From positions 1 through 42,128 of the forward strand of contig CAZKQB010000027.1 in the NCBI GenBank assembly GCA_964554795.1: a stretch of 42,128 nt of DNA. The letters run 5' to 3'. Positions 30,522 to 39,182 of this stretch are shown here, in pieces. Origin of the DNA: SFHK01 sp964554795. Its GTDB lineage: Bacteria > Bacillota > Clostridia > Christensenellales > Aristaeellaceae. The translations under genes were made by a program, and so were the position numbers. Below the pieces are notes generated by a model, which did not search any database, was not told the origin of the DNA, and worked only from the letters and a program-made list of their open reading frames with translations. The first letter of the stretch is position 1. Every line of letters begins with the position of its first letter.

Positions 30522-32804
30522 TTGGATATCATGGTTTTTCATTCCGGTAACTGTGGCAATGCCCAGAACTGCAAATACCCGCACAGTGGTATCGGCAGCA
30601 CCCCGGAAGAACTGAAAAAGCTGTTCTGTTATGACCACACATTTATCCGGTTCAAAAACAATTACCGCAGTAAGGAGAATTTTCTGGAAGCTACCATTGC
30701 CGCCCTGGACAATGATAATGATCATTCGGATAATCCTGCAGAGTGGATTCCCATAGACGCCATTCCCGGATTATTCCCCGAAATTCCCTGTGTGGTCAGT
30801 ACCAGCCGCCACCATATGAAGCAAAAGGGCAATCGTTCTCCCCGCCCCCGGTATCATGTGGCGCTCTGGATCGGCTCAATCACAGATCCGACAGAGTATA
30901 CGGCATTGCTGTCCAGGGTACAGGCGCTGTTCCCCTTCTTCGATGCCAAGGCGCTGGATGCTGGTCGGTTCTTCTTTGGCAATCCGGATACGGAAGTATA
31001 TACCTTCCAGGGACACAGAACGCTGACAGATTTCATTGAAGAACTGGAGGAGAACAAATTCGTGGCGGATATGGAGAGGACAACTGCTGCTGCCCGAATC
31101 GGTTCTATCCCGGAGGGCAGCCGCAACAGCACCATCTCCCGCGCCGCAGGGAAGATCCTGAAACGGTGGGGCGATACACCGGAGGCTTACGAGAAATTCA
31201 TGGAGGTAGTCTCCCAATGCTCTCCGCCGCTGCCGGACCAAGAGGTCAATAGCACCTGGAAGAGCGCACTCAAGTTCTTCCACGAAAAGGTGGAAAAGCA
31301 GCCGGGATATGTTCCTCCTGCGGACTACAACGCACCGCTGACACCGCAATGGGAACCGCCGATTCCCTTTGCCCAACACACCCTCCCTGCATTCCCGGTG
31401 GACGCATTTCCCCCGGCGATTAGGGATTATGTTCTGGCGGTGTCGGAGACCACGCAGACTCCGGTGGATATGGCAGCAACAGCGGCATTGGCGGTGCTGG
31501 CACTCTGCCAGCAGGGCAAGTACCGGATCAAAGGCAAAGACGATTGGATCGAGCCGCTGAATCTGTTCACGGTTATCGTAGCGGAGCCGTCGGAGAGAAA
31601 GTCTGCGGTCATCAGCCATATGACCGGCGCTGTCCATCGATTTGAGGCGGAGTACAACAAGCAGCACTCCGGTGCTGTGGAACGAAGCCGCATGGAGAAG
31701 CGGATTCTGGAAAAGCAACAGCGCAATCTGGAAGAAATGGTTATCAAAGGCAAGGCGCAGATGGAGGATCTGCAGGACGTGGCTATGCAACTGGCCAATT
31801 TCCGGGAGGTCATGCCCATGCGGTTGTATGTGGATGATGTGACCACGGAGAAGCTGACTTCCGTTCTGGCGGAGAATAATGGTACTGCCGCAGTTGTATC
31901 CGCTGAAGGTGGCATCTTCGATATGCTGGCCGGTATTTACACGAAGAATGTGAATATCGATGTTTTTCTCAAGGCCCACAGCGGAGATGACATTCGAGTA
32001 GACCGTGTAGGCAGAAGCAGTGAGAGTATCTCCAACCCTGCACTGACCGTACTGCTGGCCGTGCAGCCGAGCGTGCTGTCCGGCATGATGAGCAACGGTG
32101 TGTTCCGCGGCAGGGGCCTGACGGCCCGGTTCATGTACTGTATGCCCCAGTCCAGGGTTGGCGACCGGAAATACCGCACCCAGCCGATCCCTGACGAAGT
32201 ATCCCGTTGCTACGAGGTGCTGATCAGAAATCTCCTGCAGGAAGGAACCCCCAAGACACCGGACCTAATCCGGTTATCCCCGGAGGCAGACAAACTGCTG
32301 GAGGCCTTTGCAGGCGAAGTGGAAGGCAAGCAGAAAACCGAATATTCCGACATCCCGGACTGGGCAGGCAAGCTGGTAGGTGCGGTGTTGCGGATCTCCG
32401 GACTGCTGTGCCGGGCCGCCAATTCCCACTGTTCCGACTTTCTGGACCTTTCGGACTCCATGATCGTCAGCGGAGAAACCATGGCCGGTGCCATTGCCAT
32501 CGGCAGATACTTCACGGAGCATTCCCGTGCCGCCTATTCCCTTATGGGTGCGGATGAACTGGTGAAACAGAGCCAGTATACCCTGGATGCCATCATGAAA
32601 AACGGACTGCTGGAATTTACCCGCCGGGATATTATGCGGATGTGCCGCAGTTTCAAGAAGGTCGAGCAGGTACAGCCGGTGCTGAACCATCTGGCAGATT
32701 TGGGTTATGTGGCACTGAAGGAAACCGAGCAGCCCTTCGGTAAGGGCAGACCCGCTAACCCGACCTATCTTGTTAACCCCCTGCTGTACCGGCAGGCTGC
32801 GTAA
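30522..32804 (+). CDS. Primase-helicase-like replication protein (DUF3987-type)
   Basis: A protein of about 760 residues. The N-terminal ~200 residues look like a primase-polymerase-type domain (STSRHHMKQKGNRSPRPRYH, then LDAGRFFFGNPD). A linker with a SPPLPDQEVNSTWKSALKFF segment typical of element primases follows. From about 285 is a DUF3987-like ATPase with a degenerate Walker A (IVAEPSERKSAVISHM). A winged-helix-like C-terminus ends it (FGKGRPANPTYLVNP). The likely start is TTG 30522, five bases after AAGGAGGTGA; ATG 30531 is the alternative. Probably replicates the excised element from the adjacent repeat region. Confidence 0.87.
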   Translation: MDIMVFHSGNCGNAQNCKYPHSGIGSTPEELKKLFCYDHTFIRFKNNYRSKENFLEATIAALDNDNDHSDNPAEWIPIDAIPGLFPEIPCVVSTSRHHMKQKGNRSPRPRYHVALWIGSITDPTEYTALLSRVQALFPFFDAKALDAGRFFFGNPDTEVYTFQGHRTLTDFIEELEENKFVADMERTTAAARIGSIPEGSRNSTISRAAGKILKRWGDTPEAYEKFMEVVSQCSPPLPDQEVNSTWKSALKFFHEKVEKQPGYVPPADYNAPLTPQWEPPIPFAQHTLPAFPVDAFPPAIRDYVLAVSETTQTPVDMAATAALAVLALCQQGKYRIKGKDDWIEPLNLFTVIVAEPSERKSAVISHMTGAVHRFEAEYNKQHSGAVERSRMEKRILEKQQRNLEEMVIKGKAQMEDLQDVAMQLANFREVMPMRLYVDDVTTEKLTSVLAENNGTAAVVSAEGGIFDMLAGIYTKNVNIDVFLKAHSGDDIRVDRVGRSSESISNPALTVLLAVQPSVLSGMMSNGVFRGRGLTARFMYCMPQSRVGDRKYRTQPIPDEVSRCYEVLIRNLLQEGTPKTPDLIRLSPEADKLLEAFAGEVEGKQKTEYSDIPDWAGKLVGAVLRISGLLCRAANSHCSDFLDLSDSMIVSGETMAGAIAIGRYFTEHSRAAYSLMGADELVKQSQYTLDAIMKNGLLEFTRRDIMRMCRSFKKVEQVQPVLNHLADLGYVALKETEQPFGKGRPANPTYLVNPLLYRQAA

Positions 32805-32813
32805 GAAAAGGTA

Positions 32814-33006
32814 TTTTTGTCCTTTTTGTCCGCTGTCCCGGAGATGGAAATATTGTATTTTTCAGCATCATGGGAGCGGTAGTAAGTACGGATATCTATA
32901 AAAAATATATATCGTTAAACTACCGTTATTTATAGATACCCATATATCCCCCTTGATGAAAAACGCAATTTCCATATATGCGGACGCGTGACAAAAAGGA
33001 CAAAAA
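32814..33006. other. Nested and interleaved inverted repeats: candidate replication origin
   Basis: TTTTTGTCCTTTTTGTC (32814-32830) is perfectly complementary to 32990-33006, and complementarity continues inward imperfectly (GTCCG and ATGGAAAT against GCGGAC and ATTTCCAT) for about 40 bases per arm. Inside, the AT-rich core has TATCTATAAA (32893-32902) with TTTATAGATA (32929-32938), interleaved with CGGTAGT (32877-32883) and ACTACCG (32919-32925). This fills the 243-base gap between the primase-helicase and the next gene. An origin fits best; an RNA pseudoknot or regulatory leader is also possible. Confidence 0.55.
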
Positions 33007-33047
33007 TCACTATCCACAACAAATAACAAGAAACGAGGTAATTTTTG

Positions 33048-33392
33048 ATGAAAATCAAGCAGTTGATTCCTGTACCCAGCGACTACGCAGTCCTGGCCAC
33101 ACGCAAATCCGATTTCACCAGCCCCTGTTATGACCAGCAGGGTGACAGCCACAGCTTTTTCTGGGCTGTAGTTGATGGAGGATATGAAGACTATATCGAA
33201 CTCATTGATGTAGGTCTGGACACTGGGCAGCAGATCTGTGACCGCAGACTGGTTGTTCCCAGAAAACCCTGCCCCTTCTGCAACCACCTGATGGAACCCT
33301 GGTATGACAACAAGCACCGGCCGGTCTTCTGGCAGGAATGCCCTACCTGTGGCCATATCCATGATATGCGCAGCCACGAAGAAGATGAATAA
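33048..33392 (+). CDS. Small zinc-ribbon-type protein, 114 aa, unknown
   Basis: Begins MKIKQLIPVPSDYAVLATRK. The C-terminal third has CPFCNHLMEPWYD and ECPTCGHIHD, two CxxC pairs forming a probable zinc ribbon. The N-terminal half is predicted beta-rich. No specific function recognised; small zinc proteins like this are common in Firmicutes mobile elements. ATG 33048 has GAGG at 33034-33037. Confidence 0.75.
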   Translation: MKIKQLIPVPSDYAVLATRKSDFTSPCYDQQGDSHSFFWAVVDGGYEDYIELIDVGLDTGQQICDRRLVVPRKPCPFCNHLMEPWYDNKHRPVFWQECPTCGHIHDMRSHEEDE

Positions 33393-33427
33393 CCCGGAAA
33401 TTCCGGTGTGGGGAGGAGGTGAGATGT

Positions 33428-33670
33428 ATGCAGAATGAAGATCTGTCCCGATATCTGTGGAAGGGTCTGAATCTGAAGCGGTACTCCGTTGTCCGGATCA
33501 TCCCGCAGGATGCCAAGCACGCTGTGATCATCATGTTCAGCAATGACAAGGATGACCCTCACTGGTGTCTGCAGTACAAGGGAAATGGCCACTACTTTGA
33601 TACCTTCCAACAGCTGATGGACTACTTCCACAGCCGCCGCTTCAAAAAGCCGCAGGATCTGATTCTTTGA
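33428..33670 (+). CDS. Hypothetical protein, 80 aa
   Basis: Begins MQNEDLSRYLWKGLNLKRYS; has a FDTFQQLMDYFHSRRFKKPQ C-terminal region and no recognised domain. GGAGGAGGTG precedes the ATG. Co-directional with its neighbours; the 137 bases after it hold only a leader and ribosome site for the terminase-like gene. Confidence 0.65.
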   Translation: MQNEDLSRYLWKGLNLKRYSVVRIIPQDAKHAVIIMFSNDKDDPHWCLQYKGNGHYFDTFQQLMDYFHSRRFKKPQDLIL

Positions 33671-33807
33671 TTACCCCCAGGGGGAGGTCACATCTCTACG
33701 GCTATTTTAGCGGACAGCGGGCAGGGGGTCGCACGAAGAAAAACGGCGATTTCAAAGGTAAAAAACCTAAAAATCAAACCATTATTACATGAGAAGGAGT
33801 GGATTCT

Positions 33808-34368
33808 ATGTCGAAAGACGGTACGAATCGTGGCGGAGCCCGTCCCGGAGCGGGCAGAAAACCCAAAGCGATCTCGGAGAAAATTGCATCCGGGAATCCC
33901 GGTGGCAGAAAGCTGACGGTTGTGGACTTCGGTGACGAAGCAGTCAACCTCAAGGGCAGCGAAATGCCGCCGGTCAAGGATTACCTCAAGGCCAGGCAGA
34001 AGGATGGGAGCGTCACCTGCGCCGAGGAAATCTACAAGGAAACATGGGAGTGGCTGCGTGAACGCAAGTGCGATCATCTGGTCACCACCCAACAAATCGA
34101 ACAGTACGCCATGAGTGTGGCGCGCTGGATTCAATGTGAAGAAGCGGTGTCTGAATTTGGCTTCCTGGCAAAGAAGCCTACAGGCACCGTATTTTCATCT
34201 CCCTATGTCACCATGGGCCGGGAATACATGAAGCAGGCCAACGCCGCATGGTATCAGATTTACCAGGTGGTCAAGGAAAACTGCACCGTCGATCTTGGAG
34301 GCAGCTCTCCCCAGGACGATGTAATGGAGCGGCTGCTCCGCGCCCGTATAGGGCAGAAACACTATTAA
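33808..34368 (+). CDS. Phage small terminase-like protein (P27 type)
   Basis: About 186 residues. The N-terminal NRGGARPGAGRKPKAISEKI is the Gly/Arg-rich start typical of small terminase proteins, and the body (LVTTQQIEQYAMSVARWIQCEE to MGREYMKQANAAWYQIYQVV) follows the P27 family. It recognises phage DNA for packaging and normally works with a large terminase, which is absent here. GAAGGAG lies eight bases before ATG 33808. Its presence with a capsid gene alone suggests a satellite that redirects a helper phage's packaging, or decay of a prophage. Confidence 0.87.
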   Translation: MSKDGTNRGGARPGAGRKPKAISEKIASGNPGGRKLTVVDFGDEAVNLKGSEMPPVKDYLKARQKDGSVTCAEEIYKETWEWLRERKCDHLVTTQQIEQYAMSVARWIQCEEAVSEFGFLAKKPTGTVFSSPYVTMGREYMKQANAAWYQIYQVVKENCTVDLGGSSPQDDVMERLLRARIGQKHY

Positions 34369-34386
34369 AATTTGGAGGTACTTATT

Positions 34387-35340
34387 ATGAGCAATGTAAG
34401 AACTGCCGCTGATGCTATGCGGCGACGGAAGAACTGGCTGCTGAGATCAGCGGCAAGAAACCCCGATCCCTCTGTCGAGGCCAGAAAGCAGGCCGAAGCA
34501 TACAACACCGCGTTCTGGGAAATCATGCACACCGGTATGCCCCAGAACAGCCTGAAGGCGGGCAGCGATGGTGCCGGTGGTTATCTGGTACCGGATACTT
34601 ACGAGGACAAACTGGTAAAAGCGCTGTCGGAACGGAATGTGATCCGGCAGATCGCCACCACCATTCCCACCACCCACAAGCTGCATATTCCTGTGGCTTA
34701 CGGTGTGGGCGATGCTACATGGGTCATCGAGGGACAGCCCTGGTCTTTCAGTGAAGCCTCTTTCAGTGAAGCCTCTTTCGGTGAGGTGGTGCTGGATGCA
34801 CACAAGCTGGCCACTTCCATCCTTGCATCCGATGAGATGCTGGAGGACGGCGGTGTTGACCTGGAAAAGCACATCCAGGGGTTCTTTGCAGAGCGGATTG
34901 GCGGAGCGGAAGAGGTTGCCTTCATCCGTGGCAACGGCAAGGGTAAGCCTTTGGGCCTGATCTACCAGGCATCTGTCGGCACCATGTCCGACGATGCCTT
35001 CCGCAGACTGCGCCGTGTCGACCACTATGACGGCAGACCTCTGTGGAACAACAATCTGCAGGAGGGTGAGCCTCAGTATCTGTTTGGTCACCGGATCTAT
35101 ATCTGCAAGGCCATGGACAAGGTCGCTCCCGGCAGCATTCCTGTTATGTTCGGTGATTTCCGGAACTACTGGATCGGTGACCGGGGCAAGCGTGTCATCA
35201 AGCGCCTGGTGGAGCGGTATGCTGACCGGGGCCAGGTGGCCTTTATCACCACCGAGCGGGTGGATGCTAAGCTGGTGTTACCCGAGGCAGTGAAGATGCT
35301 GAAGATCAGCGGCACTCCCGCAGCGGAATCCGAAGAATAA
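34387..35340 (+). CDS. HK97-fold major capsid protein
   Basis: About 317 residues, related to HK97-family capsid proteins: GGYLVPDTYEDKLVKALSER, TTIPTTHKLHIPVA, SFGEVVLDAHKLATSILASD, and GNGKGKPLGLIYQ near the middle, then VMFGDFRNYWIGDRG. It is shorter than full HK97 precursors and lacks an obvious scaffold region. A perfect 15-bp tandem repeat (34746-34760, 34761-34775) duplicates FSEAS in frame. The ATG at 34387 has GGAGGT upstream and follows the small-terminase gene by 18 bases. No portal, protease or tail genes follow. Confidence 0.9.
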   Translation: MSNVRTAADAMRRRKNWLLRSAARNPDPSVEARKQAEAYNTAFWEIMHTGMPQNSLKAGSDGAGGYLVPDTYEDKLVKALSERNVIRQIATTIPTTHKLHIPVAYGVGDATWVIEGQPWSFSEASFSEASFGEVVLDAHKLATSILASDEMLEDGGVDLEKHIQGFFAERIGGAEEVAFIRGNGKGKPLGLIYQASVGTMSDDAFRRLRRVDHYDGRPLWNNNLQEGEPQYLFGHRIYICKAMDKVAPGSIPVMFGDFRNYWIGDRGKRVIKRLVERYADRGQVAFITTERVDAKLVLPEAVKMLKISGTPAAESEE

Positions 35341-35413
35341 TACACCCGGGGAGAGTGGTTCTGTGGGGCTGCTCTCCCCACCACTTTGCGGTCATGACGG
35401 AAGGAGTGTCACT

Positions 35414-35788
35414 ATGAGACTGCAGGACAAAATCGCCATCAACAATATGCGGCTGGAGGGACACAGTCCTTCCGTGATCGCCGCGAAACTGGGACTCCCG
35501 GCAGGAACGGTCAGATCCCATATCCATCGCCACCCCAATATCCCCGGTGCCAAAGCCTGCAAAAACTGCGGCAGACCGCTGATGCAGCCCAAAGGTCGCA
35601 GGGAGAAAAAGTTCTGCTCTGATTCCTGCCGGATGGACTGGTGGAACAGCCATCAGACGGAAGTCAGCAGAAAAGCCTACTATAATCTCGTGTGCCAGCA
35701 CTGCGGAAAGGAGTTTGAGAGTTATGGCAACAAAAACCGGAAATACTGCTGCCGGGCCTGTTATGTTGCTTCCCGACAAGCAAGATAA
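35414..35788 (+). CDS. Sigma-region-4-like HTH protein with two zinc-finger motifs
   Basis: About 124 residues. The start MRLQDKIAINNMRLEGHSPS followed by AAKLGLPAGTVRSHIHRH is a sigma-70 region-4-like helix-turn-helix. Two CxxC-type fingers follow: CKNCGRPLMQ paired with CSDSC, and CQHCGKEFE paired with CCRAC. This resembles short sigma-factor-like proteins found beside serine recombinases in Clostridia islands. It may regulate or direct island transcription. It overlaps the next small gene. AAGGAG precedes ATG 35414. Confidence 0.8.
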   Translation: MRLQDKIAINNMRLEGHSPSVIAAKLGLPAGTVRSHIHRHPNIPGAKACKNCGRPLMQPKGRREKKFCSDSCRMDWWNSHQTEVSRKAYYNLVCQHCGKEFESYGNKNRKYCCRACYVASRQAR

Positions 35789-35951
35789 ATACGCCCCCAA
35801 CAATCTGATTTTGTACCGCACCTCCCTGGCGCTGTACCGAAACATGACAGATGAAGGCATCTTCAATGAGGAAGAGTATTGTCATATCCGCACCATACTG
35901 AACAAAAAATACGGCTTATCTTCGGATAGTATTTTCGCAGAATGTGCTTGA
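35724..35951 (+). CDS. SHOCT-like small protein, 75 aa
   Basis: Begins MATKTGNTAAGPVMLLPDKQ, overlaps the previous gene by 65 bases in another frame, and has GAAAGGAG about 10 bases upstream. The C-terminal MTDEGIFNEEEYCHIRTILN resembles the SHOCT short helical domain, which often accompanies recombinases in these islands. Function unknown. Confidence 0.68.
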   Translation: MATKTGNTAAGPVMLLPDKQDKYAPNNLILYRTSLALYRNMTDEGIFNEEEYCHIRTILNKKYGLSSDSIFAECA

Positions 35952-36012
35952 TATATCCGCCGGTCAGAGCGAATATGAAGTACCCCAATATGATACAAAG
36001 GAGGAAACTGAA

Positions 36013-37311
36013 ATGGAACGAATTGTCGTGCAGCGGCACTTTCCCAAGGCGAATATTCCCCAGCTGAAGCGTGTGGCTGCGTACGCAAGAGTATCCAGCG
36101 GTAAGGACGCTATGCTGCACTCGTTGTCGGCCCAGGTCAGCTATTACAGCGATCTGATCCAGAATCACAGCGGATGGCAGTATGCAGGTGTCTATGCCGA
36201 TGAAGCGCTGACTGGCACTAAAGACAACAGGGATAATTTCCAGCGGCTGCTGACGGATTGCAGATCCGGCAAGGTGGATATGGTCATCACCAAGAGCATC
36301 TCCCGCTTTGCCCGCAACACCGTCACACTGCTGGAGACCGTAAGAGAATTGAAAAACATGGGAGTGGATGTGTTCTTTGAGGAACAGAATATCCACTCCC
36401 TTTCTGCTGACGGAGAACTGATGCTGACGATCCTGGCCAGCTATGCCCAGGAAGAAAGCCTTTCTGCCAGCGAGAATCAAAAGTGGCGGATCAAACGGAA
36501 TTTTGAAAATGGGATGCCCTGGAATGGAACGATGCTCGGTTACCGATACGAAAATGGCACCTTGATCGTTGAGCCAACAGAAGCAGATACAGTCAACCGC
36601 ATCTTTACGGAATACCTTGCCGGTTCCGGGATGACCGCTATTGCCAAGCGATTGAACGCTGATGGCATCCCTACCCGGTACGGCAATGCTTGGGGTAAGG
36701 CAAGCATCAAAGCGGTGCTTCAAAACTATGCCTACACAGGAAACTTGCTCCTGCAAAAATCCCGGCGGGTAGACCATCTTACCAAGCGGGACGTACCGAA
36801 TAACGGCGAGTTGCCGCAGTACCATGTGCAGGACTGCCACGAGGCAATTATCCCTCTGCGGTTGTTTAACGTCGTGCAGGAGGAAATGCGGCATCGGGCA
36901 GATAAGCACACGCACCCCGGTGAAAAGCGAAAAGAATACCCGTTTTCAGGAAAATTGATCTGCGCTTGCTGCGGTAAGCACTACAGAAGAAAAATTACCG
37001 CCACCGGACCCAAATGGATCTGTACTACCTTCAATACCATGGGCAAAGCGGCCTGTCCCTCCAAGCAGATCCCGGAAGAAACCTTGATTGCCGTTACCGG
37101 GGAGGTTATTGGCAGCACAGATGCCATTGACAGTAAAATAACGGCTGTGAGGGTGGAGAATGATAACACCCTGGTATTCTGCCTTGCTGACGGCACGGAA
37201 ACCGTTAAACGATGGCAGGATCGTTCCCGCCGGGAAAGCTGGACACCGGAGATGAAGAATGCCGCCTGGCTGAAGAAAATGGAAAGGAGGTCGCATCATG
37301 ATAAATGCTAA
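36013..37311 (+). CDS. Large serine recombinase (first of tandem pair)
   Basis: Site-specific recombinase of 432 residues. The resolvase domain starts VAAYARVSSGKD with the catalytic Ser at about 28, followed by the conserved KSISRFARNT and ILASYAQEE. Then come the Recombinase domain (GMTAIAKRLNADGIPTRYGN) and a zinc ribbon (LICACCGKHYRRK ... CTTFNTMGKAACPSK). It lacks the long coiled coil usual at the end of larger members. ATG 36013 follows AAAGGAGG. It overlaps the second recombinase by 14 bases. Likely integrates or excises the island, possibly needing the partner. Confidence 0.93.
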   Translation: MERIVVQRHFPKANIPQLKRVAAYARVSSGKDAMLHSLSAQVSYYSDLIQNHSGWQYAGVYADEALTGTKDNRDNFQRLLTDCRSGKVDMVITKSISRFARNTVTLLETVRELKNMGVDVFFEEQNIHSLSADGELMLTILASYAQEESLSASENQKWRIKRNFENGMPWNGTMLGYRYENGTLIVEPTEADTVNRIFTEYLAGSGMTAIAKRLNADGIPTRYGNAWGKASIKAVLQNYAYTGNLLLQKSRRVDHLTKRDVPNNGELPQYHVQDCHEAIIPLRLFNVVQEEMRHRADKHTHPGEKRKEYPFSGKLICACCGKHYRRKITATGPKWICTTFNTMGKAACPSKQIPEETLIAVTGEVIGSTDAIDSKITAVRVENDNTLVFCLADGTETVKRWQDRSRRESWTPEMKNAAWLKKMERRSHHDKC

Positions 37312-38893
37312 AAATATTACGGTTATTCCCGCCACAATAAATCCCATGACCCGGCTGCCAATGATGTCGGCCATTCTCCGCCGGGTGGCTGCATACGCCC
37401 GTGTGTCTACGGACAGTGAGGAACAGCTGACCAGCTACGAGGCCCAGGTCGACTATTACACCAAATACATTCACAGCCGATCCGACTGGGAGTTCGTGGA
37501 TGTATATACGGACGAAGGCATCTCCGCCACCAACACCAAGCGCCGTGAGGGATTTAACCGCATGGTGCAGGACGCCCTGGACGGCAAAATTGACCTCATC
37601 GTGACCAAGAGTGTCAGCCGCTTCGCCCGCAACACCGTGGACAGCCTTGCCACCGTCCGAAAACTGAAGGATGCTGGCGTGGAGGTTTACTTTGAAAAGG
37701 AAAATATATGGACGCTGGATTCCAAGGGTGAGCTACTCATAACAATTATGTCCTCCCTTGCCCAGGAAGAAAGCCGATCCATTTCCGAGAATGTGACCTG
37801 GGGCCAGCGGAAGCGTTTTGCCGACGGCAAAGTCAGCATTCCCTACAGTCAGTTCCTTGGCTACCGCAAAGGTGCGGATGGTCTGCCGGAAATCGTACCG
37901 GAAGAAGCAGAGATTGTCCGCTCCATTTACCGGATGTGTATTGAGGGTATGTCCACCAATGCCATTGCCAAGCACTTGACCCGGCAGGGTATCCCCACCC
38001 CAGCGGGTAAACAGGTGTGGCAACGGGCTACGGTGGAGAGCATTCTTCGCAATGAGAAATACAAGGGTGCGGCACTCCTGCAGAAGAAATTCACCGTGGA
38101 TTTCCTGCAGAAAAAGATGAAGGTCAACGAGGGTGAGGTTCCCCAGTACTATGTGGAACACAGCCATGAGGCCATTATTGATCCGGAGGAATGGGAAAAA
38201 GTGCAGTTGGAACTGACCCGCCGTAAAACCAGCGCCCGGCGCACCCAGTGCAACAGCCCCTTTTCCGGAAAGCTGATCTGCGGCGATTGCGGAGAAATCT
38301 TCGGCTCCAAGGTATGGCATTCCAACAGTAAGTACCGCTGGGTCATTTGGCGGTGCAATGCCAAATACGAAAGCGGCGTTCCTTGCAGCACGCCCCACCT
38401 TTACGAAGAGGATCTGAAACAGTATTTTGTAGCAGCACTCAGCCAACTTCTGGCCGACCGGACTGCTCTTCTGGAAGATGGCCGATTGATCCGGAGCGAA
38501 CTGCTGGATTTCACTGTGCTTGACGCTGAGAGTGATGATATTCTGCGTGAGTTGGATGTGATCGCCGGGATGATAAAACACTTGGTGGACGAAAATGCCA
38601 CCCAGGCCAAATCCCAGGCGGCATACATCGGTCAGTACAATTCCCTGGTGGAACGATATGAGAATCTCCAGTCCCGGTACGATGCCCTGCAGCAACAAAA
38701 GGAACGGCGACAAATCCAGGCCGATGCCATCGGCGGTTGCCTGTTCGCATTGGAGGAATTGGATTTATTGCAGATTTCATTTTCCGAAGCACTGTGGAAC
38801 ACGGTTGTGGATCATGTAACGGTATACGCAGACGACCGGCTGGAGTTCTACTTCAAAAACGGCGCGGAACAGGAGGTGAAGATATGCAAATGA
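37298..38893 (+). CDS. Large serine recombinase (second of tandem pair)
   Basis: A 531-residue recombinase. Resolvase domain: VAAYARVSTDSEEQ with catalytic Ser at about 37, DEGISATNTKRREGFNRM, KSVSRFARNT, and SSLAQEESRSISENV. Recombinase domain: GMSTNAIAKHLTRQGIPTPA; zinc ribbon LICGDCGEIFGSK with a CNAKYESGVPC pair; then a coiled-coil C-terminus (about 430-500). The coiled coil, used for synapsis control in large serine integrases, is present here but not in the first recombinase. GGAAAGGAGG precedes ATG 37298, inside the end of the first gene. Confidence 0.95.
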   Translation: MINAKNITVIPATINPMTRLPMMSAILRRVAAYARVSTDSEEQLTSYEAQVDYYTKYIHSRSDWEFVDVYTDEGISATNTKRREGFNRMVQDALDGKIDLIVTKSVSRFARNTVDSLATVRKLKDAGVEVYFEKENIWTLDSKGELLITIMSSLAQEESRSISENVTWGQRKRFADGKVSIPYSQFLGYRKGADGLPEIVPEEAEIVRSIYRMCIEGMSTNAIAKHLTRQGIPTPAGKQVWQRATVESILRNEKYKGAALLQKKFTVDFLQKKMKVNEGEVPQYYVEHSHEAIIDPEEWEKVQLELTRRKTSARRTQCNSPFSGKLICGDCGEIFGSKVWHSNSKYRWVIWRCNAKYESGVPCSTPHLYEEDLKQYFVAALSQLLADRTALLEDGRLIRSELLDFTVLDAESDDILRELDVIAGMIKHLVDENATQAKSQAAYIGQYNSLVERYENLQSRYDALQQQKERRQIQADAIGGCLFALEELDLLQISFSEALWNTVVDHVTVYADDRLEFYFKNGAEQEVKICK

Positions 38894-39108
38894 TAAAGGA
38901 CTGGCAGCTGACGCAACTGCGTGAGGAGTACCCGGTCGGCACACGAGTGGAACTGATCCATATGGACGATCCCTATAACCGGAAGCTGGTTCCCGGCTGT
39001 CAAGGCACTGTCCGCTGGGTGGACGATATGGGTACGATTCATGTCAGTTGGGATTGTGGTTCCAGCTTGGGTTTGATCCCCAGCGAAGATGCCTTCAAGA
39101 AAATCTAA
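38884..39108 (+). CDS. DUF4314-like protein, 74 aa
   Basis: Small beta-rich protein: GTRVELIHMDDPYNRKLVPG, then GTVRWVDDMGTIHVSWDCGS and SLGLIPSEDAF, the recognisable pattern of DUF4314 proteins that accompany recombinases in Firmicutes elements. It overlaps the second recombinase by 10 bases (ATG 38884) and has AGGAGGTGAAG upstream. Function unknown. It is the last gene of the plus-strand core. Confidence 0.85.
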   Translation: MQMIKDWQLTQLREEYPVGTRVELIHMDDPYNRKLVPGCQGTVRWVDDMGTIHVSWDCGSSLGLIPSEDAFKKI

Positions 39109-39129
39109 ACGGTGTCCACAACGAAGAAG

Positions 39130-39169
39130 CCTCACACCCGGTAGCCCCAGGTGTGAGGAATTTGTTTTT
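39130..39169 (+). terminator. Intrinsic terminator of the mobile-core transcript
   Basis: CCTCACACC (39130-39138) pairs with GGTGTGAGG (39150-39158), followed by AATTTGTTTTTG. It separates the plus-strand core from the convergent minus-strand operon. Confidence 0.88.
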
Positions 39170-39182
39170 GTTGGTATAGTTT

